Source: Brucella tritici (GTDB lineage Bacteria > Pseudomonadota > Alphaproteobacteria > Rhizobiales > Rhizobiaceae). From it: 64,000 nt of DNA. The DNA lies in contig NZ_CADEAR010000003.1 in NCBI RefSeq assembly GCF_902825325.1, positions 248,001 through 312,000 on the forward strand, read 5' to 3'. The position numbers and the translations under genes were made by a program. Position 1 is the first letter of the stretch. Each line of letters begins with the position of its first letter. The notes beneath the pieces were generated by a model. The model searched no databases. It was not told the origin of the DNA and was given only the letters and a program-made list of their open reading frames with translations. Positions 1 through 8,495 of the stretch are shown here, piece after piece.

Positions 1-526
1 CCGGTTTGCCGGTCACAAGACTGTGCAGCGGCGCATCGAAGCCAAGCGCATTCTTGTTGGCAGGAATATCATGCACCTGACCGTCGGTAATCATGATCGC
101 GCCCGCCACGCGCGATGGCGGCACATCGAGAAGCGAACGCGCCAGCGGCCCGAAAAGCCGGGTTGCATAACCGTCTTCGTTTTCACCGGGTTGGCCTGCT
201 TCCACAACGCGAGTTTCAAACTGCGGCATGATTGCAAGCTGGTCCTGAACCGCCTTCAAGGCGGCATCCGTGTCGGCGCGGCGGCTGCCGAGTTCCTGAC
301 TCTGGCTGCGATCCACGACCACCGAGACCACGCTTTTCAGCGGTTCGCGTTCTTCATTGATGATGACGGGATTGAAAAGAGCGAGTGCAAGTGCCGCCGC
401 AGCCAGAAGGCGGATCAGCCCGCCACGCATTCTTAGCGCAATCGTGGCCAGAACCAACAGCGCCAGCGGCACGAGAATGGCAATAAGCCATGGCGTGGAG
501 AGGAACGGTTCGAATTCGATATTCAT
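1..526 (-). CDS. VWA-like membrane protein of the MoxR/DUF58/DUF4159 cluster (partial, C-terminus outside window)
   Basis: The frame opens at ATG 526 behind a strong GGAGGTGAG ribosome binding site and runs off the left edge after about 175 codons. Two hydrophobic helices (about residues 13-30 and 37-53) are followed by VVVDRSQSQ, whose D-x-S-x-S spacing (residues 72-76) fits a VWA MIDAS metal site. Position and architecture match the last membrane protein of Bat-like clusters (MoxR ATPase, DUF58, DUF4159), predicted to work at the inner membrane, where the MoxR ATPase may remodel VWA partners. It is the fourth gene in this orientation, but 231 nt holding a dispersed repeat separate it from the DUF4159 gene, so co-transcription is less certain than for the overlapping genes upstream. 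Family assignment is moderate; no biochemical role can be read from the sequence. Confidence 0.75.
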   Translation of the reverse strand, partial: MNIEFEPFLSTPWLIAILVPLALLVLATIALRMRGGLIRLLAAAALALALFNPVIINEEREPLKSVVSVVVDRSQSQELGSRRADTDAALKAVQDQLAIMPQFETRVVEAGQPGENEDGYATRLFGPLARSLLDVPPSRVAGAIMITDGQVHDIPANKNALGFDAPLHSLVTGKP

Positions 527-577
527 TCTCACCTCCTATCGCCGTAGGTTTCTACCGCGTCAGCTACTACGCTTCTA

Positions 578-711
578 CCCTCATCCTGAGGTGCGGAGCG
601 AAGCGAAGCCTCGAAGGATCGAGGGTGAGGGCAGGCGCGCCGTGCGTTTCCCCCCAACCCTTCGAGACGCCATCCCCGCGTAAGCGCGGGATGGCTCCTC
701 AGGATGAGGGG
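578..711. repeat. Dispersed paired palindrome, family 3, copy 1
   Basis: The outer arms CCCTCATCCTGAGG (from 578) and CCTCAGGATGAGGG (to 711) are inverted copies of each other. Between them are two smaller palindromic blocks containing TCGAAGGATCGAGGG and CTTCGAGACG. A second copy with the same arms lies at 36532-36650. This kind of intergenic palindrome is widespread in Rhizobiales genomes; here it sits between two genes of a Bat-like cluster. Confidence 0.8.
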
Positions 712-757
712 GAAAGACAAACGGGATCGGGTGGTAATAGGGCTGCAAAACATCATG

Positions 758-3637
758 CTAATTCCCCAACCGCTCGATGAGGTCCTTGGCGTGGACCTGA
801 TCGGACTTGTAGTTGCCGGTCAGCATATACATCACGATGTTCACGCCGCCGCGAATGGCATAGATGCGCTGCATCGGGTCGTTCGGCACGGTCGGAAGCA
901 GCGGATTGCCTTGCTCATCCACGGCCCACGCGCCCGCAAAATCATTGGCTGTAATCATGATCGGCGTTACGCCGTCGCCGGTGCGCACGGGGCGCTCCCT
1001 GGGCGAGGCGTTCGGTGTGGAGGCCTCGACCCACAGCGGGCTTCCTTCATAGCGGCCGGGGAAATCCGGCATGATGAAGAAGGATTTGGTCAGCACATGA
1101 TCGTCGGGCACGGGTTCCAGCGGCGGAACGTTCATCCCGTCGAGAATGGCGCGCAGGCGCTGGTTGGCGGGTGAGGCTGACGGATCAAGGCTTGCGCCGG
1201 CCTGCAACTGGTCGCGCGTGTCGAAAAGCACTGTGCCACCTTGCTGCATATAGGCATCGACCTTGGCAATCGCTTCCGGGCTTGGCATCGGCGCTTGCGG
1301 GTCGATCGGCCAGTAGATCAGCGGATAAAAGGCCAGTTCATCCTTGGCGGGATCAACGCCGACAGGGTCGCCCGGTTCGAGCGCGGTCTTGTCCATCAGC
1401 GCGAAGCTCAAGCCACGCATGCCTGCCTTGCTGATGTCATCGGTCTGGGCGCTGCCGGTGATGACATAGGCAAGATGCGTCTGCGAGACCGAGTTGATGA
1501 TCGCCTCGTCTCCCGGCTTGCTGTCATCATGCACCTGCTCTTGAGCCTCAGACTGGGATTGTGCCTGAGTCTGAGCTTGTGCTTTGCCCATTCCGGAAGG
1601 AAGAAGGTTGAAGGCCAATGAACCGGCCAGCAAAACGGCTATTCCCGCTGCCTTGGCACGCACTTTCATGCGGCGTCGGAGGGCACCCCGCAACCACAGC
1701 ATCAAAAGCGTATCGAGTGCGAGAAGCATTGCAGCGACCGCAAAGAACGGTCCCGCCAGCGAGATTGACTGGTCCGATGTATAGGAGGCGGGCGTTATTC
1801 CGACGGATAGCGTCGGTTGGGCAATCGGTTGCAGCTTGATGTTTGCACCTTCAAAGATGTTGAGCGCTTTCAAGCCGTCCTCATTGCCATAGAAACCGGG
1901 CGGTGTGTTGATGCTGACGCTGGCCTGCTTGTTCTTTTCGACGATCAGCGGCTTGGCTTCGGATGTTGGTGGGGTCAGCGCACCGGAAGCCGAAAGCAGC
2001 TGGTAAGGCGGCAGCGAGACCGAAGCCTGATTTTCCTGCGCGCCGGTTCTCTGTGACAGTGACACGATGCGGCGCAGCATTTCCACAAAGGAACCCGAAA
2101 TGGGCAGGCTCGACCAGCTGGCATCGGGAGAGATGTGGAACAATACGATATTGCCGCGCCCGCGCTGTTCGCCGGTCACAAGCGGTGTTCCGTCCTGCAG
2201 AACGGCGTAAGCCTTGTCGTTGAGATCGAACGAAGGTTCAGCAAGAACCTGCCGGGTGACCGTCACATCCTCTGGGACAGTCAGGCCGGCAAAAGGTCCC
2301 TTGTCAGGGAAAATGCGCAGCTTCTGCGGCTCCGACCAGGACAGCGTGCCGCCAAGTGCGCGTTCGCCCTTGCGCAATTTCACCGGCAGAAGCGGATCAT
2401 TGTCGCTGGCACCCGCAAGGCGCGGACCTGCGAACCGCACCAGTGTACCGCCGTCTTGTATCCATTTGGAAAGCTGTTCGGTGACAGGCTGCGGCAGCGT
2501 GCCGATATCGGCCATGATGAGAATCGACGGCTTTGCATCCAGCACTTCCGGCACGGATTGCAGAAGATCGGCAGAGCGCGGTTCGATCAGATTGACATAG
2601 GGCGAAAGCGCCCTGGAAATATAATGCAGCGGCGAGAGCAAAGGCTGTGCCAGATCACCGTCACCGCTGGCGATAAGGCCGACCGTGCGCCGTTCCGATC
2701 CCGCATCGATCAGCCGGGTCGCGCCTGCCTGTTCGATACCATCAACGCGGATCAGGCGGAAATCGTTGCGAAGTTCCACCGGCAGGTTGAACCGTGCCGT
2801 GCCTTCTGCGCTCCCAAGCGCGAAGGAAAGCGGCGCTTCGGCAATGCGGCGTCCCTTGTCGTCATAGGCAGCAGCAGTGAGCGTGCGCGGAGCAGATACG
2901 CCTTCCGGGCGGATGGCGACGGCTTCCAGACTGTCAGCCTTGTTGTCGATGCCGGTCAGCGCGAAAGTGCGACTGAGGCTCGCGCCATACCAGAGAACGG
3001 AGGCCAGATGCCCTGACTTGTCCAGTTCCGCGAAGGTTTCCGCATCATCTGGCGATGCCAGTCCGTCGCTCATGAAGGCAAGGCGGACCTTGGCACCGGC
3101 GGGCAAGGCGGAAGCCAGTCTTTCCATTGCCGACTTGCGATCAACCGGGATGGGGCGCGGTTCCAGTGCCTGAAGACGCTCGGCAGCGCGCTTGCCGTCA
3201 TAGGGGCCGATTTCGGCATTGGCCGGTCCTGCCGAACCCAAGATGTAGATCGGCGCATCGGTGCCTCCCGTATCGGAGATGAGTTTTTCGGCGGCATTGA
3301 CCCGCTGTTGCCAGTCCTCGGCGGAAGCCCAGCCATTGTCGATGACGATGGCAAGCGGCTCATTGCCGGACAGTGCCACCGGACGTGGATTCCAGATCGG
3401 CGAGGCCAGCGCCAGAATGACGAGCGCGGCAATCAGCAGCCGCAGCAAGGTCATCCACCATGGGCTTTTCGACGGGACTTCCTCGCGCTTGAAGACCTGT
3501 GCCAGAATGCGGAGCGGCGGAAAAGTCTCCTCCTGCGGACGCGGCGGCGTCATGCGCAGAAGCCACCAGATGACCGGCAGGGCGATCAGCCCGGCGAGAA
3601 TGAGCGGCGAACCGAAGGCGAGCGGCAGAAAATTCAT
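758..3637 (-). CDS. BatA/DUF4159 domain membrane protein
   Basis: The 959-residue protein begins with the two-helix BatA-type anchor (about residues 9-28 and 60-80). A VWA-like region follows (PLAIVIDNGWAS, near residue 95), then a long periplasmic-type stretch, two further hydrophobic segments near 630-690, and a C-terminal DUF4159 domain from about 720 containing YWPIDPQAPMPS and GGTVLFDTRDQ. DUF4159 resembles a glutamine-amidotransferase-like fold without a known enzyme activity. ATG 3637 overlaps the stop of the upstream DUF58 gene by 4 nt (ATGA), so translation is probably coupled. The low-complexity AQAQTQAQSQSEAQEQ tract near 690 looks like a linker. Role: membrane component of a MoxR-VWA complex, inferred from family and context. 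Confidence 0.88.
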   Translation of the reverse strand: MNFLPLAFGSPLILAGLIALPVIWWLLRMTPPRPQEETFPPLRILAQVFKREEVPSKSPWWMTLLRLLIAALVILALASPIWNPRPVALSGNEPLAIVIDNGWASAEDWQQRVNAAEKLISDTGGTDAPIYILGSAGPANAEIGPYDGKRAAERLQALEPRPIPVDRKSAMERLASALPAGAKVRLAFMSDGLASPDDAETFAELDKSGHLASVLWYGASLSRTFALTGIDNKADSLEAVAIRPEGVSAPRTLTAAAYDDKGRRIAEAPLSFALGSAEGTARFNLPVELRNDFRLIRVDGIEQAGATRLIDAGSERRTVGLIASGDGDLAQPLLSPLHYISRALSPYVNLIEPRSADLLQSVPEVLDAKPSILIMADIGTLPQPVTEQLSKWIQDGGTLVRFAGPRLAGASDNDPLLPVKLRKGERALGGTLSWSEPQKLRIFPDKGPFAGLTVPEDVTVTRQVLAEPSFDLNDKAYAVLQDGTPLVTGEQRGRGNIVLFHISPDASWSSLPISGSFVEMLRRIVSLSQRTGAQENQASVSLPPYQLLSASGALTPPTSEAKPLIVEKNKQASVSINTPPGFYGNEDGLKALNIFEGANIKLQPIAQPTLSVGITPASYTSDQSISLAGPFFAVAAMLLALDTLLMLWLRGALRRRMKVRAKAAGIAVLLAGSLAFNLLPSGMGKAQAQTQAQSQSEAQEQVHDDSKPGDEAIINSVSQTHLAYVITGSAQTDDISKAGMRGLSFALMDKTALEPGDPVGVDPAKDELAFYPLIYWPIDPQAPMPSPEAIAKVDAYMQQGGTVLFDTRDQLQAGASLDPSASPANQRLRAILDGMNVPPLEPVPDDHVLTKSFFIMPDFPGRYEGSPLWVEASTPNASPRERPVRTGDGVTPIMITANDFAGAWAVDEQGNPLLPTVPNDPMQRIYAIRGGVNIVMYMLTGNYKSDQVHAKDLIERLGN

Positions 3638-4563
3638 GTGCTGCTTCCCTTGGTGCTAGCCCCCATGGCGCTGCTCCCTGTTGCGCTCAGGGCATCGTGA
3701 AGCCGTGCCAGTGCTTCCGCCGTCGGCCTGTCTGTCCGATGAACCGTATAGCTCCAGCCGAGCCGCTTGCAGAAATCCGACAGGGTTTCACGGCGCGCAA
3801 TGTAGAGGCGGCGATAGTCGTCCGCATAGGTTTCCGCCCGACCGGCGACGAGCGTGGCGCCGGTTTCCGGATCGCGGAACTCGGTGCGGCCCGAATAGGG
3901 GAATGTTTCTTCCGCCGGATCGGCAACTTCCACCAGATGCGCGCGGACACCGCGCTGCGCCAGACGGTTGAGAAGATCGGTCAGTTCATCGAACGGATGC
4001 AGGAAATCCGATACGAGGACGACTTCCGAAAAACGGCGGATCTGCCCGATGTCCGGCAGCGCCGCAACCGGCGCTTCGTGCATCAGCGCTGCCGCCAGAC
4101 GTTCGGCGCCGTTGCGAGCCGAAAAAGGCTGGATCAGCGCCGGAAAGGCAATGCGTTCACCAGAGCGGGACAGAAGTTCGGCAAGAGCGAGCGTCAGCAC
4201 GAGCGAACGAGCTTCCTTGGATACTGGCGCGAGCTGCGAGCGGTAGAGCATCGAGGGCGAGAAATCGCACCAGAGCCAGACCGTATGAGCGGATTCCCAT
4301 TCGCGGTCGCGGACATAGGTATGATCGTCGCGCGCGGAACGCCGCCAGTCGATGCGGGAAAGGGATTCGCCGTCCACATAGGGACGGAACTGCCAGAAAT
4401 TTTCGCCGGGACCGCGTTTGCGCCGTCCGTGCCAGCCATTCATGACGGTGTTGACCACGCGCTGAGCTTCGACCAGCAGATCGGGGAGGCTTGCGGCCCG
4501 CGCACGGGCGCGAGCAAGTGTCTCCTTGCGATCTGCGGTGGAAACTTCTGCGCCAATGACCAT
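3634..4563 (-). CDS. DUF58 domain-containing protein
   Basis: The 309-residue protein carries the DUF58 signature: GPGENFWQFRPYVDGESLSR and DWRRSARDDHTYVRDRE near residues 55-90, followed by a VWA-like fold (WLWCDFSPSM, D-x-S-x-S). DUF58 proteins accompany MoxR AAA+ ATPases and are thought to be their VWA-type partners. Its ATG (4563-4561) shares one base with the moxR stop (TGATG) and its stop overlaps the next start by 4 nt, so the three genes form a tightly coupled operon. The length is normal for the family. The biochemical function is unknown. Confidence 0.92.
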   Translation of the reverse strand: MVIGAEVSTADRKETLARARARAASLPDLLVEAQRVVNTVMNGWHGRRKRGPGENFWQFRPYVDGESLSRIDWRRSARDDHTYVRDREWESAHTVWLWCDFSPSMLYRSQLAPVSKEARSLVLTLALAELLSRSGERIAFPALIQPFSARNGAERLAAALMHEAPVAALPDIGQIRRFSEVVLVSDFLHPFDELTDLLNRLAQRGVRAHLVEVADPAEETFPYSGRTEFRDPETGATLVAGRAETYADDYRRLYIARRETLSDFCKRLGWSYTVHRTDRPTAEALARLHDALSATGSSAMGASTKGSST

Positions 4564-5570
4564 CAGACGGCAGCCTTTACCAGATTGGCGATGACGTCAC
4601 GAATATGCATGCCATCGGCGCGTGCAGCAAAATTGAGCGCCATGCGGTGTTGCAGAACCGGCTCGGCCAGTGCCTTCACGTCGTCCACCGAAGGTGCGAG
4701 ACGGCTTTCAAAGAGCGCGCGGGCGCGGGCGCACAGCATCAAAGCCTGGCTGGCGCGCGGGCCAGGCCCCCAGGCAATATGTTTCTTCGCGTGGTCGTTG
4801 TCGGCATCCGGGCGGGCGGAGCGCACCAGCTTGAGGATTGCTTCCACGACGCTTTCCGACACCGGCATACGTCGCACCAAAGTCTGCATTTCGATCAGCC
4901 GTTCGGCGTTGATGATCTCATAGGCCTTTGCTTCGGCAACGCCGGTTGTTTCCAGAAGAATGCGGCGTTCCGCATCCAGTTCCGGATAGAGAATGTCGAT
5001 CTGCATCAGGAAGCGGTCGAGCTGAGCTTCCGGCAGCGGATAGGTTCCTTCCTGTTCCAGCGGGTTTTGCGTCGCAAGCACATGAAACGGTGCGGGCAAG
5101 TCGTAGCGCTGGCCCGCGACCGTGACGTGATATTCCTGCATTGCCTGCAAAAGCGCGGACTGGGTGCGTGGCGAAGCACGGTTGATTTCGTCGGCCATCA
5201 GGAGCTGCGCGAAGATCGGGCCCTTGAGATAGCGGAACGAGCGGCGCCCGTCGGCATCCTGTTCCATGACTTCCGAGCCGATGATGTCGGACGGCATCAG
5301 GTCGGGCGTGAACTGGATGCGCTGGCCTGAGAGACCAAGCACGGTGCCCAGCGTTTCGACCAGCTTGGTCTTGGCGAGACCCGGTACGCCGACCAGAAGC
5401 GCGTGTCCGCCAGCCAGAACGGCGACGAGCGTGCGCTCGATCACGTTTTCCTGACCAAAGATCACAGTCCCGACGCTTTCCTTGATGCGGGCAAGGTCTG
5501 CGAGCGCCCGTTCGGCCTCCGCGACGATCTGTTCGGGATTGGCGGTTTCGGGCGTGATGACGACACTCAT
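4563..5570 (-). CDS. MoxR-family AAA+ ATPase
   Basis: This 335-residue AAA+ ATPase has Walker A GVPGLAKTK at residues 61-69, Walker B LLMADEIN at 123-130, a sensor-1 stretch ending LATQNPLEQEGTYPLPEAQLD, and the C-terminal lid. MoxR proteins are chaperone-like ATPases that mature or regulate partners, usually through VWA proteins encoded next door, as here. ATG 5570 follows a GAGGTTCCC ribosome binding site. It is the promoter-proximal gene of the Bat-like operon and is divergent from the DUF1285 gene, leaving 125 nt (5571-5695) for both promoters. Family is certain; client is unknown. Confidence 0.94.
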   Translation of the reverse strand: MSVVITPETANPEQIVAEAERALADLARIKESVGTVIFGQENVIERTLVAVLAGGHALLVGVPGLAKTKLVETLGTVLGLSGQRIQFTPDLMPSDIIGSEVMEQDADGRRSFRYLKGPIFAQLLMADEINRASPRTQSALLQAMQEYHVTVAGQRYDLPAPFHVLATQNPLEQEGTYPLPEAQLDRFLMQIDILYPELDAERRILLETTGVAEAKAYEIINAERLIEMQTLVRRMPVSESVVEAILKLVRSARPDADNDHAKKHIAWGPGPRASQALMLCARARALFESRLAPSVDDVKALAEPVLQHRMALNFAARADGMHIRDVIANLVKAAV

Positions 5571-5695
5571 GGGAACCTCGCAATATGACCGCTCTGGCGG
5601 AACTGCCTCATAAATCGCTATATAATACTGACAAGCCGCGAAAGGGTGACTATTTCATGGCTTTGAGTCTATTTGCGCAGGAATAACCGAGTCGG

Positions 5696-6373
5696 ATGAT
5701 AAAAAGCACCCCTGAAGGCAAAGACGCGCCGCAAGAATCTCTGTGCGATATTGGGCGGAGCACTGAGACGACCAGCGGACTGGAAGCCCTGATTGCGCGC
5801 GCCCATGCCGATGCGCAAAGCGGTCCGGCGACGAACGAGCGCGGAATTCCGCCGGTTGAGCGCTGGAACCCGGATTTTTGCGGCGATCTCGATATGGAAA
5901 TCAAGGCGGATGGCACCTGGTTCTACATGGGCACGCCGATTGGCCGCAAACAGCTTGTGCGGTTGTTTTCGACCGTATTGCGTAAGGATGCGGACGGGAA
6001 AACCTATCTCGTCACGCCGGTGGAAAAAGTCGGCATCCGTGTCGAGGACGCACATTTCGTTGCGGTGGAAATGGAAGTTTCCGGCGAAGGCGAGGCGCAG
6101 GCGCTGACGTTCCGCACCAATGTGGGGGACGTGGTGGAAGCTGGCGCGGACCATCCCTTGCGTTTTGCGGTGGAACCGACAAGCGGCGGACTGAAACCCT
6201 ATGTGCTGGTTCGTGGACGGCTGGAGGCACTGATTGCCCGAGCTGTCATGTATGATCTGGTGGCGCTGGGCGAGGAAATCGAAATCGACGGCGTGCCGAC
6301 ATTTGCCGTTCGCTCGGGCGGCGCGGTCTTTCCGATCATGGCGTCCGATGCACTGGAGGCTGCACTGCAATGA
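5696..6373 (+). CDS. DUF1285 domain-containing protein
   Basis: The 225-residue soluble protein contains WNPDFCGDLDMEIKADGTWF and FMGTPIGRKQLVRLFSTVL-like stretches typical of DUF1285 proteins of alphaproteobacteria. There is no signal peptide or membrane segment. Its stop overlaps the start of the Nudix gene (ATGA at 6370-6373), placing it first in a DUF1285-Nudix-cca operon. Structures of the family show PH-like/DUF folds without an assigned activity, so function is left open. ATG 5696 is preceded by a weak purine-rich site, and no better start lies close by. Confidence 0.88.
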   Translation: MIKSTPEGKDAPQESLCDIGRSTETTSGLEALIARAHADAQSGPATNERGIPPVERWNPDFCGDLDMEIKADGTWFYMGTPIGRKQLVRLFSTVLRKDADGKTYLVTPVEKVGIRVEDAHFVAVEMEVSGEGEAQALTFRTNVGDVVEAGADHPLRFAVEPTSGGLKPYVLVRGRLEALIARAVMYDLVALGEEIEIDGVPTFAVRSGGAVFPIMASDALEAALQ

Positions 6374-6993
6374 GTGAATTCCCTACTTTTTCAGCGGGTG
6401 ATTTTGCCGAGCGGGTTCGGCAATGGCGCCCCGATCACGATGATCTGATCGGCGATCACTCGCTTAACCCCGATATTACGCAATTAATGCAGATGGCCAA
6501 GATGCGCGACGCCGCCGTGCTGGTGCCGGTGGTGGATCGCGGATCGGAGGCAACGCTTCTTCTGACACAGCGCACCGATACATTGCGCAAGCATTCCGGC
6601 CAGATTGCCTTTCCGGGCGGCGCGATCGACCCGGAGGATGGCACGGCGGAGCGGGCAGCACTTCGCGAGGCCAATGAGGAAATCGGGCTCGCAGCGGATC
6701 GTGCCGAGATCATCGGCAATCTGCCGCGTTATCTCACCGGCAGCGGTTTTTCGATCACGCCCATTCTGGCGGTGGTGAAAACACCGTTCGACGTGCATCC
6801 GAACCCGGATGAAGTCGCCGATATTTTCGAGGTACCGCTTTCCTTCCTGATGAACCCGGAGAACCATCGGCGTGAAAGCCGGCTATTCAACGGCAAGGAA
6901 CGCTTCTATTACGCCATGCCCTATCACGAGCGATTCATCTGGGGGGCAACCGCAGGTATCATTCGCGGACTTTACGAAAGGCTCTACGTTTGA
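6370..6993 (+). CDS. Nudix hydrolase, CoA pyrophosphatase type
   Basis: The 207-residue protein has the combined CoA-pyrophosphatase and Nudix signature: LLLTQRTDTLRKHSGQIAF (residues 63-81), then FPGGAIDPED and ALREANEEIGL, the metal-binding Nudix helix (residues 81-107). Such enzymes cleave CoA and its thioesters to 3',5'-ADP and 4'-phosphopantetheine with Mg or Mn. Both ends overlap neighbours by 4 nt, so it is co-translated with DUF1285 and cca. Substrate preference is inferred from the UPF0035 motif upstream of the Nudix box, not shown. Confidence 0.9.
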   Translation: MSEFPTFSAGDFAERVRQWRPDHDDLIGDHSLNPDITQLMQMAKMRDAAVLVPVVDRGSEATLLLTQRTDTLRKHSGQIAFPGGAIDPEDGTAERAALREANEEIGLAADRAEIIGNLPRYLTGSGFSITPILAVVKTPFDVHPNPDEVADIFEVPLSFLMNPENHRRESRLFNGKERFYYAMPYHERFIWGATAGIIRGLYERLYV

Positions 6994-8249
6994 GCGAGAA
7001 TATGAATATTTCCGGCAAGGCGGACTGGCTGAAGGCAAAGCCGTTGCAAGCCCTGTTCAAGGCGCTGAATCGTGATGGCGGCGAAGTGCGTGTCGTGGGT
7101 GGCGCCGTGCGCAACACATTGCTTGGCACCAAGGTGAGCGATGTCGATCTGGCGACGACGCATCTGCCGCAAGAAACCATGCGGCTTGCGACGGAAGCCG
7201 GTTTCAAACCGGTGCCGACCGGCATCGAGCATGGCACAATCACCGTCGTCGTGCAGGGACATCCATTCGAGGTCACAACGCTGCGGCAGGATATCGAAAC
7301 CAATGGTCGCCACGCGAAAGTCGCTTTCGGAACCGACTGGAAAGCCGATGCTGAACGGCGTGATTTTACCATCAATGCGCTTTATGTGACCGCCGATGGC
7401 ACAATTATCGATGAGGTCGGCGGCCTTGCCGATATCGAGAGCCGGACGCTGCGCTTCATTGGCGATGCAGAACAGCGCATTCGCGAGGATTACCTGCGCA
7501 TCCTGCGTTTTTTCCGTTTTTTCGCCTGGTATGGTTCAGGGCGGCCCGAGGCCGACGGCTTGCGCGCCAGCGCGCGGTTGAAGGACGGTCTTTCACAGCT
7601 TTCTGCCGAACGGGTCTGGTCGGAACTGAAGAAACTCCTGTCCGCTCCCGATCCGTCGCGCGCGCTTTTGTGGATGCGGCAGGCGGGAGTGCTGAATCTT
7701 ATTCTGCCTGAAAGCGAGAAATGGGGTATCGACGCCATTCATGGGCTGGTGCGAACCGAGGCCGATCTTGGCTGGCAACCTGATCCGCTGCTGCGGCTTG
7801 AGGGTATCATTCCGCCCGATAGCGTGCGGATGGAAGAGATGGGCAAGCGGCTGAAAATGTCCAATGCAGAAAGGGCGCGGCTTGAAGCCTGGGCGCGGGC
7901 CGACGCTGTAAAGCCCGAGCTTTCAGAACAAGCGCTGAAGAAGACAATCTATCGCGGCAGCAAGCAGGCTGTGCTTGATCGTATTCGCCTGGCCTATGCG
8001 GCAGCGCGGACCGACGCTGCAGGCAGCGACGATGCAATGATCCGCGCGGGCGGTTTCGCGCGTCTTCTGGAGGCCGCCGAACATTATGATGCTCCTGTTT
8101 TCCCCGTCACGGGCAGTGATCTTCTGGCTCTGGGCATTGAAAAAGGGCCGGGGCTCGGAGAGGCATTGCGGTCGCTTGAAACTTTCTGGATTGACTCCGG
8201 TTTTAGTCTTGACCGTGCCACGCTTCTGGACAAACTTGATCGCGGTTAG
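6990..8249 (+). CDS. cca: CCA tRNA nucleotidyltransferase
   Basis: This class II nucleotidyltransferase of 419 residues has the Pol-beta head motif VVGGAVRNTLLG followed by DVDLATT (the metal-binding D-x-D), then the RRDFTINALY and RIREDYLRILRFFRFFA motifs of the CCA/poly(A) polymerase family. It adds or repairs the 3' CCA end of tRNAs. The start is most likely TTG 6990, whose TTGA overlaps the Nudix stop by 4 nt; an in-frame ATG at 7002 (MNISGKADW) is the alternative. The gene ends in a strong terminator whose stem contains the stop codon itself. It is a rather short enzyme without an HD domain, typical of alphaproteobacteria. Confidence 0.93.
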   Translation: MSENMNISGKADWLKAKPLQALFKALNRDGGEVRVVGGAVRNTLLGTKVSDVDLATTHLPQETMRLATEAGFKPVPTGIEHGTITVVVQGHPFEVTTLRQDIETNGRHAKVAFGTDWKADAERRDFTINALYVTADGTIIDEVGGLADIESRTLRFIGDAEQRIREDYLRILRFFRFFAWYGSGRPEADGLRASARLKDGLSQLSAERVWSELKKLLSAPDPSRALLWMRQAGVLNLILPESEKWGIDAIHGLVRTEADLGWQPDPLLRLEGIIPPDSVRMEEMGKRLKMSNAERARLEAWARADAVKPELSEQALKKTIYRGSKQAVLDRIRLAYAAARTDAAGSDDAMIRAGGFARLLEAAEHYDAPVFPVTGSDLLALGIEKGPGLGEALRSLETFWIDSGFSLDRATLLDKLDRG

Positions 8250-8274
8250 AGCGGTTCCGCTCTAACCGTTTTTT
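8243..8274 (+). terminator. Intrinsic terminator of the DUF1285-Nudix-cca operon
   Basis: CGGTTAGAGCG and CGCTCTAACCG form a perfect 11-bp stem around a GTTC loop, followed directly by six T. The cca stop codon TAG (8247-8249) lies within the left arm. Confidence 0.93.
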
Positions 8275-8278
8275 CCCA

Positions 8279-8324
8279 AGCATTTCCGAACACAAAACCG
8301 TGTCTCACTTTTGTTGGAAATGCT
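8279..8324. repeat. Dispersed short palindrome, family 1
   Basis: AGCATTTCC at the left and GGAAATGCT at the right are inverted arms around a core resembling AAAACCG-TGTCTCACTTTT. The core ACCG(C/G)TTtCACttTT is shared with the other family-1 copies in this window. Confidence 0.75.
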
Positions 8325-8389
8325 TTTAAAATGAACAACTGACGGCTTGCTTGCAAATTTCAGCCGTAGTTTCATCGCTTTATAGCGGG

Positions 8390-8436
8390 AGCATGTTTCC
8401 CAAAAGTGGGAACCGGTTTTGGGGCAAAACAGGCCC
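8390..8436. repeat. Dispersed short palindrome, family 1 (inverse orientation)
   Basis: AGCATGTTTCCCAAAAGTGG followed by GAACCGGTTTTGGGG is the reverse-orientation form of the family-1 core (AAAACCGGTTTCCACTTTT). It lies in the region just upstream of the hydroxylase gene, so it may be in its 5' untranslated region. Confidence 0.7.
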
Positions 8437-8495
8437 AATACAGGCCCAATATAGGCAATGAAAACTTTTCAGCGCGCGTTTTGAAAGAATATGAG

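Noticed and set aside
529-756. Small minus-strand frame of 75 codons across the family-3 repeat
   Set aside because: It lies wholly in the palindromic repeat and has no coding similarity.
2135-3016. Long plus-strand frame antisense to the DUF4159 gene (293 codons)
   Set aside because: High GC shadow of a real gene; residues such as Arg/Cys/His runs and no motif.
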